From Actinomycetes bacterium (GTDB lineage Bacteria; Actinomycetota; Acidimicrobiia; Acidimicrobiales; RAAP-2), in the NCBI GenBank assembly GCA_021822565.1, contig JAKAQM010000007.1, forward strand, positions 1-51,661: a stretch of 51,661 nt of DNA, written 5' to 3'. The notes below the pieces were generated by a model, which saw only the letters and a list, made by a program, of their open reading frames with translations, was not told the origin of the DNA and searched no databases. Shown here in pieces: positions 25,344 to 33,838 of the stretch. The position numbers and the translations under genes are program-made. Each line of letters begins with the position of its first letter. Within the stretch, counting starts at the first letter, position 1.

Positions 25344-25408
25344 GATGGTTCCTTTCTCTGTGTCTGGCTGACGGGAGTGCGCTGGCGTTCGCGGAACCGG
25401 AGCACTGT

Positions 25409-26323
25409 TCACAGCGCGCCGAGGACCTTGACGACGGCGGGGTAGCCGAGGAAGAACAAGAACCCGGCGAAGAGCACCACGACCGGCAGCGCCATGCGCT
25501 CGGTCGCGGCCTGGTCCGCGGTCTCGGCCTCGGCCAGCTGGTGGGTGCGAAGCGAGGTGGCTTTCGCGGACAGGCTGGCGCGGACCTTCGCGCCTTCGGT
25601 GCCCGCCAGGGAGAGCGACGCGGCGAGCTCGGACAGCTCGGCGACCCCGAGCCGCCGGCCGAGACGGCCGAGGGCGGCCCAGGGGGTCTCCCTGGCGAGC
25701 CGGGCCTGGTCGAGCACAGAGCGCAGGGTGGTAAACGCCCAGCCGTTGCCGACCGACGCCGCGTCGCCGAGCGCGGTCTCGACCCCGCCGCCCCCGGCCA
25801 GGGCGACGACGACGAGGTCCAAGAAGCTCGAGAGCGCGTGGCGGAAGTCGGTGCGCCGCCGGGCGGCGTCTGATCGGATGCCGAGGTCGGGGAGGAAGAA
25901 CCCGCCGGCCGTGCACACGAGTGAGGCCCAGACGGGCAGGACGAGCCCGAGGTGCACCCCGCCAACGGCGAGCAGCACGGTGACCGCCGGGGCGACGAGG
26001 AGGCCGACGAGGGCGAGGGTGACCTTCTCGGCCAGGTGCCGCTCGGCACTGCGCCCGAGGACGGCGAGGTCCTGGCGGACCTTGCCGGGCACGAGCCAGC
26101 GGGCGTCGCTGCGGCCGAGGAGGCTGGCGATCGGCCGGCCGAGGCGGGCGGCCATGCCGCCGTCGACATCAGCGGTGAGCGGGGCGGGCTCGGGGATCCG
26201 GCGGAGCTGGGCGAGGGCCTGTGCCAGGCTCGGCCGGGGCGGGAACAGGCCCCGGACCACCAGCCACAGCCCCGCACCGACCCCCGCCCCGCAGACGAGC
26301 GCGGTGAGCAGACCTTGGCTCAC
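25409..26323 (-). CDS. tadC: TadC-like pilus assembly platform protein (T2SSF)
   Basis: This 304-aa integral membrane protein has a type II secretion F-type domain. It has an N-terminal helix (LLTALVCGAGVGAGLWLVV), a middle pair (VTLALVGLLVAPAVTVLLAV...) and a C-terminal helix (VVVLFAGFLFFLGYPAVV). The cytoplasmic segment ALSSFLDLVVVALAGGGGVE is typical of TadC. GTG at 26323 overlaps the tadB stop, so upstream in-frame sequence was rejected. With TadB it forms the inner-membrane platform driven by TadA. Confidence 0.9.
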   Translation of the reverse strand: MSQGLLTALVCGAGVGAGLWLVVRGLFPPRPSLAQALAQLRRIPEPAPLTADVDGGMAARLGRPIASLLGRSDARWLVPGKVRQDLAVLGRSAERHLAEKVTLALVGLLVAPAVTVLLAVGGVHLGLVLPVWASLVCTAGGFFLPDLGIRSDAARRRTDFRHALSSFLDLVVVALAGGGGVETALGDAASVGNGWAFTTLRSVLDQARLARETPWAALGRLGRRLGVAELSELAASLSLAGTEGAKVRASLSAKATSLRTHQLAEAETADQAATERMALPVVVLFAGFLFFLGYPAVVKVLGAL

Positions 26324-27255
26324 GGCTGCGACCTCGGGAAGGACCCCGCTCGGGACTCCGATCGAGACGCTGGGCTCGCATCTGCGGCACTGCCGGCAGT
26401 CCGGCCGGTGAGGATCCGTTCCAGGTTGGCCGGGCGGGTCATGCGAGAGAGCCACACGAACGACAGGGCGAACATCGCACCGACGAGGACCAGGACGAGC
26501 TGGCCGCTGGCCGTGTCGTAGGGGGCGAGGTACCCGCGGTCGACGAGCGCCAGGCCGGCGACGAGCGCGCCGGTGGCCCCAACGATGACCTTGACCGAGG
26601 TCCGGGTCCGCGCCCGCCCCGCTTCGACCCGAAGGCGCATGGTGGCCTGGTCCCTGGCCGCCTGGGCCAAAGTGCCGAGCAGCTCGCCGAGGCGTTGGGC
26701 CTGGTGGTCGGCTGCGAGCACGAGGGCTGCGACGACGAGGTCGCAGGTCGGATCCGCCACCTCGTCGGCGAACGCCCGCAGTGCCGGGGCGAGCCGTTCG
26801 GAGTCGAGGCGCACCGCCAAGGTGGCGACCTCGGCCCGGATCGGCAGCGGCGCCAACGGGGCCGTGGCGACGATGGCCTGCTCCAGGCCCGCGGCGCCGG
26901 CCATCGTGTCGCGCAGCATCTCCGCCCAGCCGGCCACCGCCTCGATCCGCCCGACAGCCGCCTGGTGGCGCCCTGCGCCGCCCAACAACCCCGGTGCGCC
27001 CCACCCCGCCAGGCCGGCGAGCACCGCGCCGACAGGCCACCCCGTCGCCGCACCGACCACCACCGCCGCGCCGACCGCGAGGGCGATGCGCAGGTTCGCC
27101 CGCTCCAGCCGAGGACGGCCCACCTGGGCTCGCCCCACCCCGGCTCGCTCCAGGCGCCGGGTCGGCCGGGGCAGGTCCACGCCGCGCCAGCCGGCCACGA
27201 TCAGCACCACTCCGAGACCCACCCCTGCGCCAAGCAGGCCCGCCAGGGCGCTCAC
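26320..27255 (-). CDS. tadB: TadB-like pilus assembly platform protein (T2SSF)
   Basis: This 311-aa protein has a T2SSF domain: an N-terminal helix pair, the cytoplasmic phrase GWAEMLRDTMAGAAGLEQAI typical of TadB, and C-terminal helices (VIVGATGALVAGLALV, LVLVLVGAMFALSFVWL). I prefer the GTG at 27255 because it overlaps the tadA stop as GTGA, the pattern repeated through this operon. A GTG at 27267 is also in frame. It partners TadC. Confidence 0.9.
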   Translation of the reverse strand: MSALAGLLGAGVGLGVVLIVAGWRGVDLPRPTRRLERAGVGRAQVGRPRLERANLRIALAVGAAVVVGAATGWPVGAVLAGLAGWGAPGLLGGAGRHQAAVGRIEAVAGWAEMLRDTMAGAAGLEQAIVATAPLAPLPIRAEVATLAVRLDSERLAPALRAFADEVADPTCDLVVAALVLAADHQAQRLGELLGTLAQAARDQATMRLRVEAGRARTRTSVKVIVGATGALVAGLALVDRGYLAPYDTASGQLVLVLVGAMFALSFVWLSRMTRPANLERILTGRTAGSAADASPASRSESRAGSFPRSQP

Positions 27256-28565
27256 CGCTCCCACCACCCCTCGGGCCGGTCCAACAGGCCCGGGTCGAAG
27301 CCGACCGCTACCAGCTGGCCGAGCGTGTCGTTTCGGACCGGGGCGCCAGGGACCGCCCGGCCGTCATCTCCGGGGCGGAAGATCTCGTTGGAGACCACCA
27401 TCGGGCCTTCGGCGTCGATCACCTCGCGCACCGAGGACACGAAGCGCTGCCCCTGGTCTTGGGCGATGTGGACGACGAAGTGCACCGCGTTCGCCACCAG
27501 CAGGTTCGTCGCCTCCAAGGGCAAGCGCTCGGGCGCCTGCACCGCGTAGGTGGCGAGCTTGGAGAACGCACCCCGCGACGACGAGGCGTGCAGGGTGGCC
27601 ATCGAGCCGTCGGTGCCCTGGCTCATCGCGTTGAGCAGCGCCAGAACCTCTTCTCCGCGGGCCTCGCCGACGATCACCCGGTCGGGCGACATGCGAAGCG
27701 CCCAGCGGACCAGTTCGGCCAAGGACACGCCGCCCTCGCCTTCGAGGTTCGGCTCCCTGGCCTCCAGGGCGACGACGTCGGGGTGCAGGTCGCCGAAACG
27801 GTCGAGTCCGAGCTCGAGTGAGTCCTCGATCGTGACCAGACGCTCTTCGGGTGGGATGTCGGCCGCCATCGCGCGGAGCAACGTGGTCTTTCCCGCCCCG
27901 GTGCCCCCGCAGATGATCACCGACTTCCGTGCCAGCATCGCGGCGCGAAGGAGCTCGCGCAGTGCGAGGTCGAGGGTGCCGAGGTGGACCAGGTCGTCGG
28001 GGGTGACCCGCAGGTAGCGGTGCCGGCGGATCGACACGCACGGCCGGGCAGCGACGGCCATGAGCGCGAACAGCCGGGAGCCGTCGGGCAGCTGCAACGA
28101 CAGGCGTGGCGAGCCGCGGTCGAAGCGCCGCTCGCCGATCCCCACCCGTGCCGCCGCGCTGCGCAGCATCTCTTCGAGCTCGGCGTCGCTCCCGGCGATC
28201 GGGGCCACCTGCTCCCTTCGGCCATCGGCGTAGCGGACGAAGACCTGGTCGGCCCCGTTCGCGTTGATGTTCTCGATCGAAGGGTCGTCCAGCAGGCGTT
28301 GCAGGCGGTCCAGGCGGAACAGCGCGTCGAAGACCGCCCGGGCGAGCGCGTCCTCCTCGTCAGGGGCGAGCAGCACGTCGCGGTCGCGTAGCGCCTTGGT
28401 GGCCCGGCGCTCCAGGGCGTCTGCGATCAGCTGGCGGCCGAGCACCTGCTCGTCGGCCGGGCCGAGCGCGGGGCGTCCCCCAGCCGACAGCTCGCGTTCG
28501 TGCTCGGAGAGCGCGGCGAGCACCTCGGCCCGCAGCCCGGCCACCACCCCTGCCTCGGGGGTCAC
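27252..28565 (-). CDS. tadA: TadA/CpaF secretion ATPase
   Basis: This 437-aa hexameric motor ATPase has Walker A ICGGTGAGKTTLLRAMA, an Asp box and Walker B region (LVTIEDSLELGL, MSPDRVIVGEARGEEVLALL) and the His-box phrase GSMATLHASSSRGAF. An N-terminal CpaF-type domain contains SIENINANGADQVFVRYADG. It powers Flp pilus assembly at the membrane through TadB and TadC. The start is the GTG at 28565. A 28-bp tandem duplication lies immediately upstream, so the gene is separated from cpaE by 38 bases instead of overlapping it. Confidence 0.95.
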   Translation of the reverse strand: MTPEAGVVAGLRAEVLAALSEHERELSAGGRPALGPADEQVLGRQLIADALERRATKALRDRDVLLAPDEEDALARAVFDALFRLDRLQRLLDDPSIENINANGADQVFVRYADGRREQVAPIAGSDAELEEMLRSAAARVGIGERRFDRGSPRLSLQLPDGSRLFALMAVAARPCVSIRRHRYLRVTPDDLVHLGTLDLALRELLRAAMLARKSVIICGGTGAGKTTLLRAMAADIPPEERLVTIEDSLELGLDRFGDLHPDVVALEAREPNLEGEGGVSLAELVRWALRMSPDRVIVGEARGEEVLALLNAMSQGTDGSMATLHASSSRGAFSKLATYAVQAPERLPLEATNLLVANAVHFVVHIAQDQGQRFVSSVREVIDAEGPMVVSNEIFRPGDDGRAVPGAPVRNDTLGQLVAVGFDPGLLDRPEGWWER

Positions 28566-28618
28566 TGGTCCACGCTCACTGGGCCACCTTCACTGGTCCA
28601 CGCTCATTGGGCCGCCTC
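28563..28618. repeat. 28-bp tandem duplication at the cpaE-tadA junction
   Basis: Positions 28563-28590 and 28591-28618 match at 26 of 28 bases, starting CACTGGTCCACGCTCA. The second copy covers the last codons of the cpaE-like gene and the first ends at the tadA start codon. On the minus strand it creates several tiny overlapping start-stop pairs (such as ATGAGCGTGGACCAGTGA). Confidence 0.85.
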
Positions 28619-29497
28619 CTCGGGGACGCTGCCGTTGGTGTGCGGGCGGGTGTCGGCCCGCCAGGCCGAGAGCACCCGGCTGCCTATCGCCACCCGCCGG
28701 CCGGCGCGTGGCTGCTCGGTGAGCACCACGTCCTCCATGACCTCGTCGACAGGGGAGCCGTCACGGGCGAGGCGCTCGGCGAGGGTGCGGGCCGCCCGCA
28801 CGAAGGGCGCCATCCGCAGCCGCCGGTCCGACGCGCTGCACGCGACGAGCGCGTCGGGGGTCCCTGGATCCCACGGCAGACGGGCCAGAACCGGGAGACC
28901 CAGCGCCTCGGCGATCTCGGCGTCGGGGTAGGGGCCGTCGCCAACGACCACGAGCCCGGTGCCCGGACCCACCGGATGGGCGTCGAGCCAGGACGCCACC
29001 GCCTGCAGGTCCACCAGGCGCCCCCGGCTCACCAGCACTGCCCTGTCCCCACGGGTCGCTCGGTCCGCCCGGGCAGCCCGCTCGAAGATGCCGAGGACCC
29101 CCGACGTCTCCTCCAGGCGGCCGCAGTCGACCAGCACGTCCGCGTCGAGCTCGCCGAGGCGTCCAAGCAGCGTGGCCAGCATCCGAAGCGCGCTCTTGGC
29201 CTGGTCGCCCCGGGCCGGGCCGGCGAGCACCGACGCCCCACCAGGGAGCGTGCGGCAGTGCTCGAAGACGAGGGACGGCTCGGCGCCCCGGCGCGCCGCC
29301 GCAGCGAGCGACACGAGCCCCGGCTCTGCCGGCCACCCCGCCGACGCGGCCAGCGTCCCGCCGGCAGGATCCGCCTCCACCACCAGCACCGACCGCCCCG
29401 GTTGCTCTGCTCGTCTCGGCCAGGTGGCCGCGAGGCCAAGGACGAGCGCCGTCACCCCGCACGAGCGGACCGAGCCGAACGCCGTGACTCTGCCCAT
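28604..29497 (-). CDS. CpaE/MinD-like pilus localisation protein with degenerate P-loop
   Basis: This 297-aa ParA/MinD-fold protein shows a beta-strand start (GRVTAFGSVRSCGVTALVLG), then SVLVVEADPAGGTLAA, where ParA proteins have their switch aspartate, and DVLVDCGRLEE. The deviant Walker A lysines are missing (the loop reads GSVRSCGVTA), so ATP binding may be lost or altered, as in other actinobacterial CpaE-like proteins. Its place between cpaB and tadA fits a role in positioning the pilus machine. Confidence 0.8.
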   Translation of the reverse strand: MGRVTAFGSVRSCGVTALVLGLAATWPRRAEQPGRSVLVVEADPAGGTLAASAGWPAEPGLVSLAAAARRGAEPSLVFEHCRTLPGGASVLAGPARGDQAKSALRMLATLLGRLGELDADVLVDCGRLEETSGVLGIFERAARADRATRGDRAVLVSRGRLVDLQAVASWLDAHPVGPGTGLVVVGDGPYPDAEIAEALGLPVLARLPWDPGTPDALVACSASDRRLRMAPFVRAARTLAERLARDGSPVDEVMEDVVLTEQPRAGRRVAIGSRVLSAWRADTRPHTNGSVPEEAAQ

Positions 29498-29517
29498 GTC
29501 AGCTGCCTCCGCCCATC

Positions 29518-30204
29518 TCAGCTGCCTGCGCCGATCTCGACCACCGACGCCTGGCCGGCTGCGGCGAGGGCGGCCACCTCGCCGGCGTCGCGCGAGCCCA
29601 CCGCCAGCGAGAGCACCGTCGGCGCGCCCGAGTCGACCGGGGCGGCATCGACCGCGAGCACCGTCGCCTGGACCGGACTTCCGGCCGTGACCGACCCTGT
29701 GGCGCTCCCCGACGAGGCACCAGTAACCGGGACGACCTCGACACGATCCCCGGGAGCAAGGGCGGGAGGGTAGGCGCCGGCCTTCAACCCGACCGCCACC
29801 ACGTCGGACCCAGAGCCCACCGCCGGCGCCGAGCCGACCTCTGCGGTGGTGAGGAGCGACCCGGCGACGAGCGGCACCGCAGCCCGACGCCCGACCACGC
29901 TCCCCTCTGCCCCCGTGGCCACGACATCGATCCCGCTGCCGGTCGAGACCTTTGCCGCTCGCAGGTCGGTTGCGCTCAAGACCTGACCGGCGGCGACCGG
30001 CTGGGCGACGACGAGGACGTCCTCTCGGGTCCCGAGGTGCAGGGACGCGTCGGTGAAGGCGAGCGCGCAGCCCACCACGAGCAGCACCCCCACCACGACG
30101 AGGGGCAGCTGGCGGCGCCGCCCGAGGGTCGGGGAAGCCAGCGTGCGGCGAGCGTCTGGTGGTTGCTGTCCATTACGCCGGGTTGCCGTCGCCACCTGTG
30201 CCAT
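29518..30204 (-). CDS. CpaB-like SAF-domain pilus protein
   Basis: This 228-aa protein has a basic cytoplasmic N-terminus, a single membrane helix (LPLVVVGVLLVVGCALAF) and then an exported SAF domain (EDVLVVAQPVAAGQVLSATD, AVPLVAGSLLTTAEVG). The phrase YPPALAPGDRVEVVPV is typical of RcpC/CpaB. It probably links the pilus to the cell envelope. It ends 20 bases before the cpaE-like gene and begins 14 bases after the secreted protein gene. Confidence 0.85.
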   Translation of the reverse strand: MAQVATATRRNGQQPPDARRTLASPTLGRRRQLPLVVVGVLLVVGCALAFTDASLHLGTREDVLVVAQPVAAGQVLSATDLRAAKVSTGSGIDVVATGAEGSVVGRRAAVPLVAGSLLTTAEVGSAPAVGSGSDVVAVGLKAGAYPPALAPGDRVEVVPVTGASSGSATGSVTAGSPVQATVLAVDAAPVDSGAPTVLSLAVGSRDAGEVAALAAAGQASVVEIGAGS

Positions 30205-30218
30205 GACGCGCCTTTCTC

Positions 30219-31115
30219 TCAGTCGCTCCCCGACCCGGGGGTGTTGATCGCCTGGGACTCGGTCACCGTCACCGGGACTTGTGCGGCCGGCCCCGCCTGG
30301 ACTCCGAGGCTCCCGCCACCCGGCGCCCCGGTTGCCGTCCAGGTGACCGACCAGAAGATGGTCGCGGTCACCGTGAAGGAGCCCGGGGCGGGCCAGACAT
30401 ACGAGCAGTCGGTCGTCGCGTCCGGGGCAGCAGCGCTATACGGCGTGCCCGGTCCGTCGCAGGTGACCGAGGCGCCGTTGCCCATGTCGAAGACCACCTT
30501 GGTCGGCACGGCGCTCGCTGTCGTGGTGACCGGGCCCGCGGTCGCCGACGCCGAGACCGCACGCCACTGGGACGGGTTGATCCACAGCCACGACGCCAGG
30601 CCGACCAGCTGGGGGGAGCCATCGGGCGGGGCCATCTCGATCACCGGCGAGGAGAGGCCGAGCTGCTTCGCGGCCTGCTCGGCCACAACCACCGGGGCGA
30701 CCTGGACTGCGCCCGCAGCAGGGACCGCGCCGGTCACCCAGAACGGCGGCATCGGGTCGATCACCCCTGGTCCCCGGCAGTCGGGGAACACCCACTGGCC
30801 CGGCTGCGGTCCCCCGACCCCGAGCGCCGCGGTCGCCGACGGGCCACCCGCGCCGTAGGTGCAGCCGTAGGGCTGGTTCGGGTTGGGCTTCCCCGCAGGC
30901 GGCGTGCTCTGCGCCCCGGTCGCCCACGAGCTGTCCTGCGGAGGCGTCCAGTAGGTATGGCCAGCTTGGACCGTCAGCGTGCCGCCGGATGCCTGCACCG
31001 ACGTCCATCCGTACTGGCCGTTCGGGTCGTTCGCCCATGCCGGCGTGGCGTCAACGACCGCCATCACCGCCGCAGCAACGAGTGCCATGGCGAGCGTCAG
31101 GATCCGGGAGCGCAT
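30219..31115 (-). CDS. Secreted Tad-locus protein of unknown function
   Basis: This 298-aa protein has a clear Sec signal peptide (MRSRILTLAMALVAAAVMAV, ending near TPAWA and ND). Aromatic- and Pro/Gly-rich exported sequence follows (NGQYGWTSVQASGGTLTVQA), with four cysteines in two pairs (YGCTYG and PDCRGP; VTCDGP and TDCSYV) likely to form disulfides. ATG 31115 overlaps the end of the upstream lipoprotein gene by 19 bases. No known family is evident. It could be an adhesin or an envelope subunit of the pilus. Confidence 0.75.
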   Translation of the reverse strand: MRSRILTLAMALVAAAVMAVVDATPAWANDPNGQYGWTSVQASGGTLTVQAGHTYWTPPQDSSWATGAQSTPPAGKPNPNQPYGCTYGAGGPSATAALGVGGPQPGQWVFPDCRGPGVIDPMPPFWVTGAVPAAGAVQVAPVVVAEQAAKQLGLSSPVIEMAPPDGSPQLVGLASWLWINPSQWRAVSASATAGPVTTTASAVPTKVVFDMGNGASVTCDGPGTPYSAAAPDATTDCSYVWPAPGSFTVTATIFWSVTWTATGAPGGGSLGVQAGPAAQVPVTVTESQAINTPGSGSD

Positions 31116-31789
31116 TTCCCGTCCGTCACGATCTGCTTGTAGACCTTCCACTTCCCCCCCGACAGCACCAGGGTTGCGGTCACCCCGTCGTTCTCGGGCG
31201 GGGTGACCGGCGGGACCGGCTTGCCGCTCGACGCGTAGAACAGCTCCGCTTGGCTGTACGCGCAGTCGACGACCGTGGCTGAGGTCGACGAGAGCACAGT
31301 GACCTTCGGGTGCAACGTCGTCGTGCCGCGCCCGACCATTCCCTGACGCTGGTCGGCAAGCAGGTTCGCTTTGACCCGCTGGAGTTGCGGGTCGACCATG
31401 GTGGCGGCCAGCGCCGGGTCTTCGGGGTTCGCCGTGGCTAGCGCCTGCTCGAACGCCGCCCACCCGGCGCGGTAGGCGGCGAGCACGGCGGCAGCGGTCG
31501 CCGTTGTGGTCGTGCTCGTGGAGGTCGAGGGAGGCGATGACGAAGTCGTCGTGGACGACCGGACAGGTCGTTCCGTGGTGGAAGGCGATGCCGAGCCGCC
31601 ACTGCCGCCACATGCAGTCAGCGCCAATCCGGCGACGACGAGAGAGGCAGCGACTCCGGCGGTGCGCTGCCAGCGGCTGCGTGGTACGCCCGATCGATCG
31701 CGCCGGGCTCGCAGCCGCCTCTCGGTCCCTCGGGCGCGCGCCTTGGTGCTCCCTTGGGCCCTACCCTTTCTTCTGGAGTTCTCCTTCAT
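31097..31789 (-). CDS. Putative lipoprotein, first gene of the Tad operon
   Basis: This 230-aa protein has a strongly basic N-terminus, then a hydrophobic stretch with a lipobox (GVAASLVVAGLALTAC|GGSGG). A Ser/Thr-rich tether (STTTSSSPPSTSTSTTTTAT) and a compact domain follow (AAYRAGWAAFEQALATANPE to GGKWKVYKQIVTDGKCAPGS). The fold resembles small NTF2-like exported domains. ATG 31789 is chosen because the sequence upstream has no ribosome-binding site. The long basic n-region before the lipobox is unusual, so the start may lie further inside. Confidence 0.7.
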   Translation of the reverse strand: MKENSRRKGRAQGSTKARARGTERRLRARRDRSGVPRSRWQRTAGVAASLVVAGLALTACGGSGGSASPSTTERPVRSSTTTSSSPPSTSTSTTTTATAAAVLAAYRAGWAAFEQALATANPEDPALAATMVDPQLQRVKANLLADQRQGMVGRGTTTLHPKVTVLSSTSATVVDCAYSQAELFYASSGKPVPPVTPPENDGVTATLVLSGGKWKVYKQIVTDGKCAPGS

Positions 31790-31962
31790 ATGATCGCCTT
31801 CACGTGACCGGCACCGTCCTCGACGCAGAGCTGGTGCACCGCCGCTGGCGGAGGCGACCCGAGAGGCATGCTCGCCAAGGAGGACTCTTCGGCGCACGGT
31901 GACACCGGCCCAAGATGACCGTAAACCCCCAGCGGGGCGCCCCGCCTGGTGCTGTCACTCGT

Positions 31963-32037
31963 AGTCCTGGGAGTGATAGTCCTGGGAGTGATAGGCGTGG
32001 GAGTCCTAGTCCTGGCAGTGCCAGGCATTGGTAGGCT
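31963..32037. repeat. Five tandem 15-bp iterons upstream of an MmyB-type regulator
   Basis: AGTCCTGGGAGTGAT occurs twice exactly (31963-31977, 31978-31992). Three degenerate copies follow in register: AGGCGTGGGAGTCCT, AGTCCTGGCAGTGCC (which contains the palindrome CTGGCAGTGCCAG with the next base pair) and AGGCATTGGTAGGCT. They end seven bases before the start codon of the regulator and also lie in the region facing the Tad operon. Confidence 0.8.
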
Positions 32038-32044
32038 TTCTCGC

Positions 32045-32881
32045 ATGCGGACCGCAGCGTCCGACCCCGCCAAAGAACGGCGGGCTGAGCTTGCCGAGTT
32101 CCTACGCGCCCGGCGGGCGGACCTGCTTCCAGAGGACATCGGCCTCGACGCCTACCCCGGTCGGCGCAACACGCCGGGGCTTCGCCGAGAGGAGGTCGCC
32201 GCAGCAGCGGGCGTCAGCCTCACCTGGTACACCCGCCTCGAACAAGGCCGGCCCGGCGAGCCGAGCATCCAGGTGATCGACGCCATCGCCCGCACCCTGC
32301 GACTCGACGACGAGTCCCGCCGCCACCTGCGCCGCCTGGCGGGGCTTCCTGTGCCCGAAGATGACCACATGACTGGTGACCTCGACGCATCCCTCGCCCG
32401 CCTCCTTTCGGCCATCGAGCCCGCACCGGCGTGCCTGCTCGACCTGCACTTCGACTTCGCCGCCTGGAACCAGCCCTTCGACCGGCTCTGGGATCCAGGC
32501 TCGCTCCCAGCCCGACGCCGCAACCTCATGTGGCTCTACTTCGCCGAGGGCACCGCGACGGCCGGCGTCGTCGGCCGTGAAGAGCGCGGACGCCACCTCC
32601 TCGCCCAGTTCCACGAGGTCGCAGCCGAGCACCCCGGCGACCCTCGCTTCGCCGAGATCATCGGCGAGCTCACCGAGCACAGCGAGCAGTTCCGCACCTG
32701 GTGGCCGAAGCACAGCGTCGAGCAAGCGCTCACCACCCAGATCGCGCTTCGCCGAGCGCATCTCGGGGTCATCCGGCTCGATGTCACCGAGCTGAAGGTG
32801 GCGGCCCACCCCTCGCTCACCCTCTGCGTCCAGGTGCCATCCCGACCAACAGACGCCGAGAAGCTCGCCCACATCACCTGA
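32045..32881 (+). CDS. MmyB-family helix-turn-helix regulator
   Basis: This 278-aa protein has an N-terminal XRE-type HTH (NTPGLRREEVAAAAGVSLTW, YTRLEQGR) and a C-terminal MmyB-like ligand-binding domain (PACLLDLHFDFAAWNQPFDR, then EHSEQFRTWWPKH). These actinobacterial proteins usually control a neighbouring dehydrogenase or are autoregulated, and are thought to bind fatty-acid-like ligands. I chose ATG 32045. Longer readings pass through the iterons and give repetitive Val/Leu sequence. The obvious partner gene is missing and a pseudogene follows on the other strand. Confidence 0.9.
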   Translation: MRTAASDPAKERRAELAEFLRARRADLLPEDIGLDAYPGRRNTPGLRREEVAAAAGVSLTWYTRLEQGRPGEPSIQVIDAIARTLRLDDESRRHLRRLAGLPVPEDDHMTGDLDASLARLLSAIEPAPACLLDLHFDFAAWNQPFDRLWDPGSLPARRRNLMWLYFAEGTATAGVVGREERGRHLLAQFHEVAAEHPGDPRFAEIIGELTEHSEQFRTWWPKHSVEQALTTQIALRRAHLGVIRLDVTELKVAAHPSLTLCVQVPSRPTDAEKLAHIT

Positions 32882-33089
32882 CCGATGACCTCCACGCGGG
32901 AGAACTCGGTCCGCAACGCGCCTCGGGAGCTCACACATCTTTGCCGGACTTGTCCTGTGCGCCGATCCGCCGATGCGGGGCTACCCGGTCGATACGACCC
33001 CCGGCCCACGTGCCGATGCGGAGCACGGTGCCCTGGCGCACACCGACTGCCTCGACTCTTCGAGCACGAGCTCAGCGAGCAATGCTCGG

Positions 33090-33715
33090 TCACCGGCTGG
33101 TTCCGCGATCCCCGGCTGGGGTGGAGAGAGGCTCCACGTCCGGCACGCAGCCGCACGCGCAGCTCGACTGCTTGCCCCGCCAGGCTCGCGATCCCTCTCC
33201 GAGGGCGACGGCGGCGATGAGGCGCGCGACGGCTGGGTCGACTCACCACACTCCGAGGAGGGTGTTGACGACCAGGGCCGGCGAGCACGGCTACGGCCTG
33301 GGCCGCACAAAGCAGGTTCCGGGTACCTTCACCGACGACGGTGCCTAAGCCAGGGCAAGCAGCGTTTCGATGGCTGCGAATGGCGATGTCAATGTACGGG
33401 TGTTACCGGCCGAGGAGCAAGAAATCGCGACAATACGTTGGCCGCGGCGCTCGGCGGTCTCCGAGGCGTGGCGTGCTCCGGTGAGGCGCTAAATGACGAT
33501 GATGCTGGCGAGGGCTTCGATGCACGAGTCGGGGCCGAAACCGAGAAGAGCGACCGATGCCGCGGCGAGGGCTGCTGCGACGGCGCCCCTGCCTCGATGC
33601 CGAGCCAGGCGAGGGTGAGCCAGGACAGCAGGCGTGCTCGTGGCGCGGCACGCCCCACGCGGCGCTTCCCTACGGGTGCGCTGCGGGCTCGATGCTGGGG
33701 CCAGGCGTGGAGCAC
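33090..33715 (-). pseudogene. Decayed cation transporter (small CDF-like efflux protein)
   Basis: Pieces of one membrane transporter are spread over three frames. They read, in order: RARLLSWLTLAWLGIEAG, then after a frameshift AVAAALAAASVALLGFGPDS and CIEALASIIVI, then a TAG where Trp is expected, RLTGARHASETAERRGQRIV, and a gap. After the gap come GEGTRNLLCAAQAVAVLAG, a frameshift, ALVVNTLLGVW, a TGA in place of Trp, VDPAVARLIAAVALGEG and a Cys-rich tail (SSCACGCVPD). The original order of a ~210-aa cation transporter is clear. It is divergent from the ArsR gene at 33839, which presumably once regulated it. Confidence 0.8.
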
Positions 33716-33796
33716 TCAGCGAAAGTGGCGAACCTTCGAAGCTGGCCGTCGTCTTGGTCCGTTGCGTCGACTATCGCTCTACCTCTACGTCGGAAT

Positions 33797-33806
33797 ATCT
33801 ATAGAT
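33797..33806. promoter_or_regulatory. ArsR-type operator candidate ATCTATAGAT
   Basis: A perfect 10-bp palindrome lies 33 bases before the ArsR start, between it and the transporter pseudogene. The identical palindrome stands directly before the second ArsR gene at 38313. The AT-rich core in GC-rich DNA supports an operator. Confidence 0.6.
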
Positions 33807-33838
33807 GCAGATAGGTTGATCTCATGGAAGGAGGAGCG

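Noticed and set aside
26571-27634. Long plus-strand frames across the Tad genes
   Set aside because: Low-complexity Arg/Pro/Ala sequence opposite well-identified TadA/TadB.
28563-28618. Treating the 28-bp repeats as the start of a CRISPR array
   Set aside because: Only two adjacent copies with no spacers between them.
31963-32037. Reading the 15-bp iterons as an N-terminal membrane extension of the MmyB-type protein
   Set aside because: The repetitive Val/Leu translation is produced by the repeats, and the conserved family start is at 32045.
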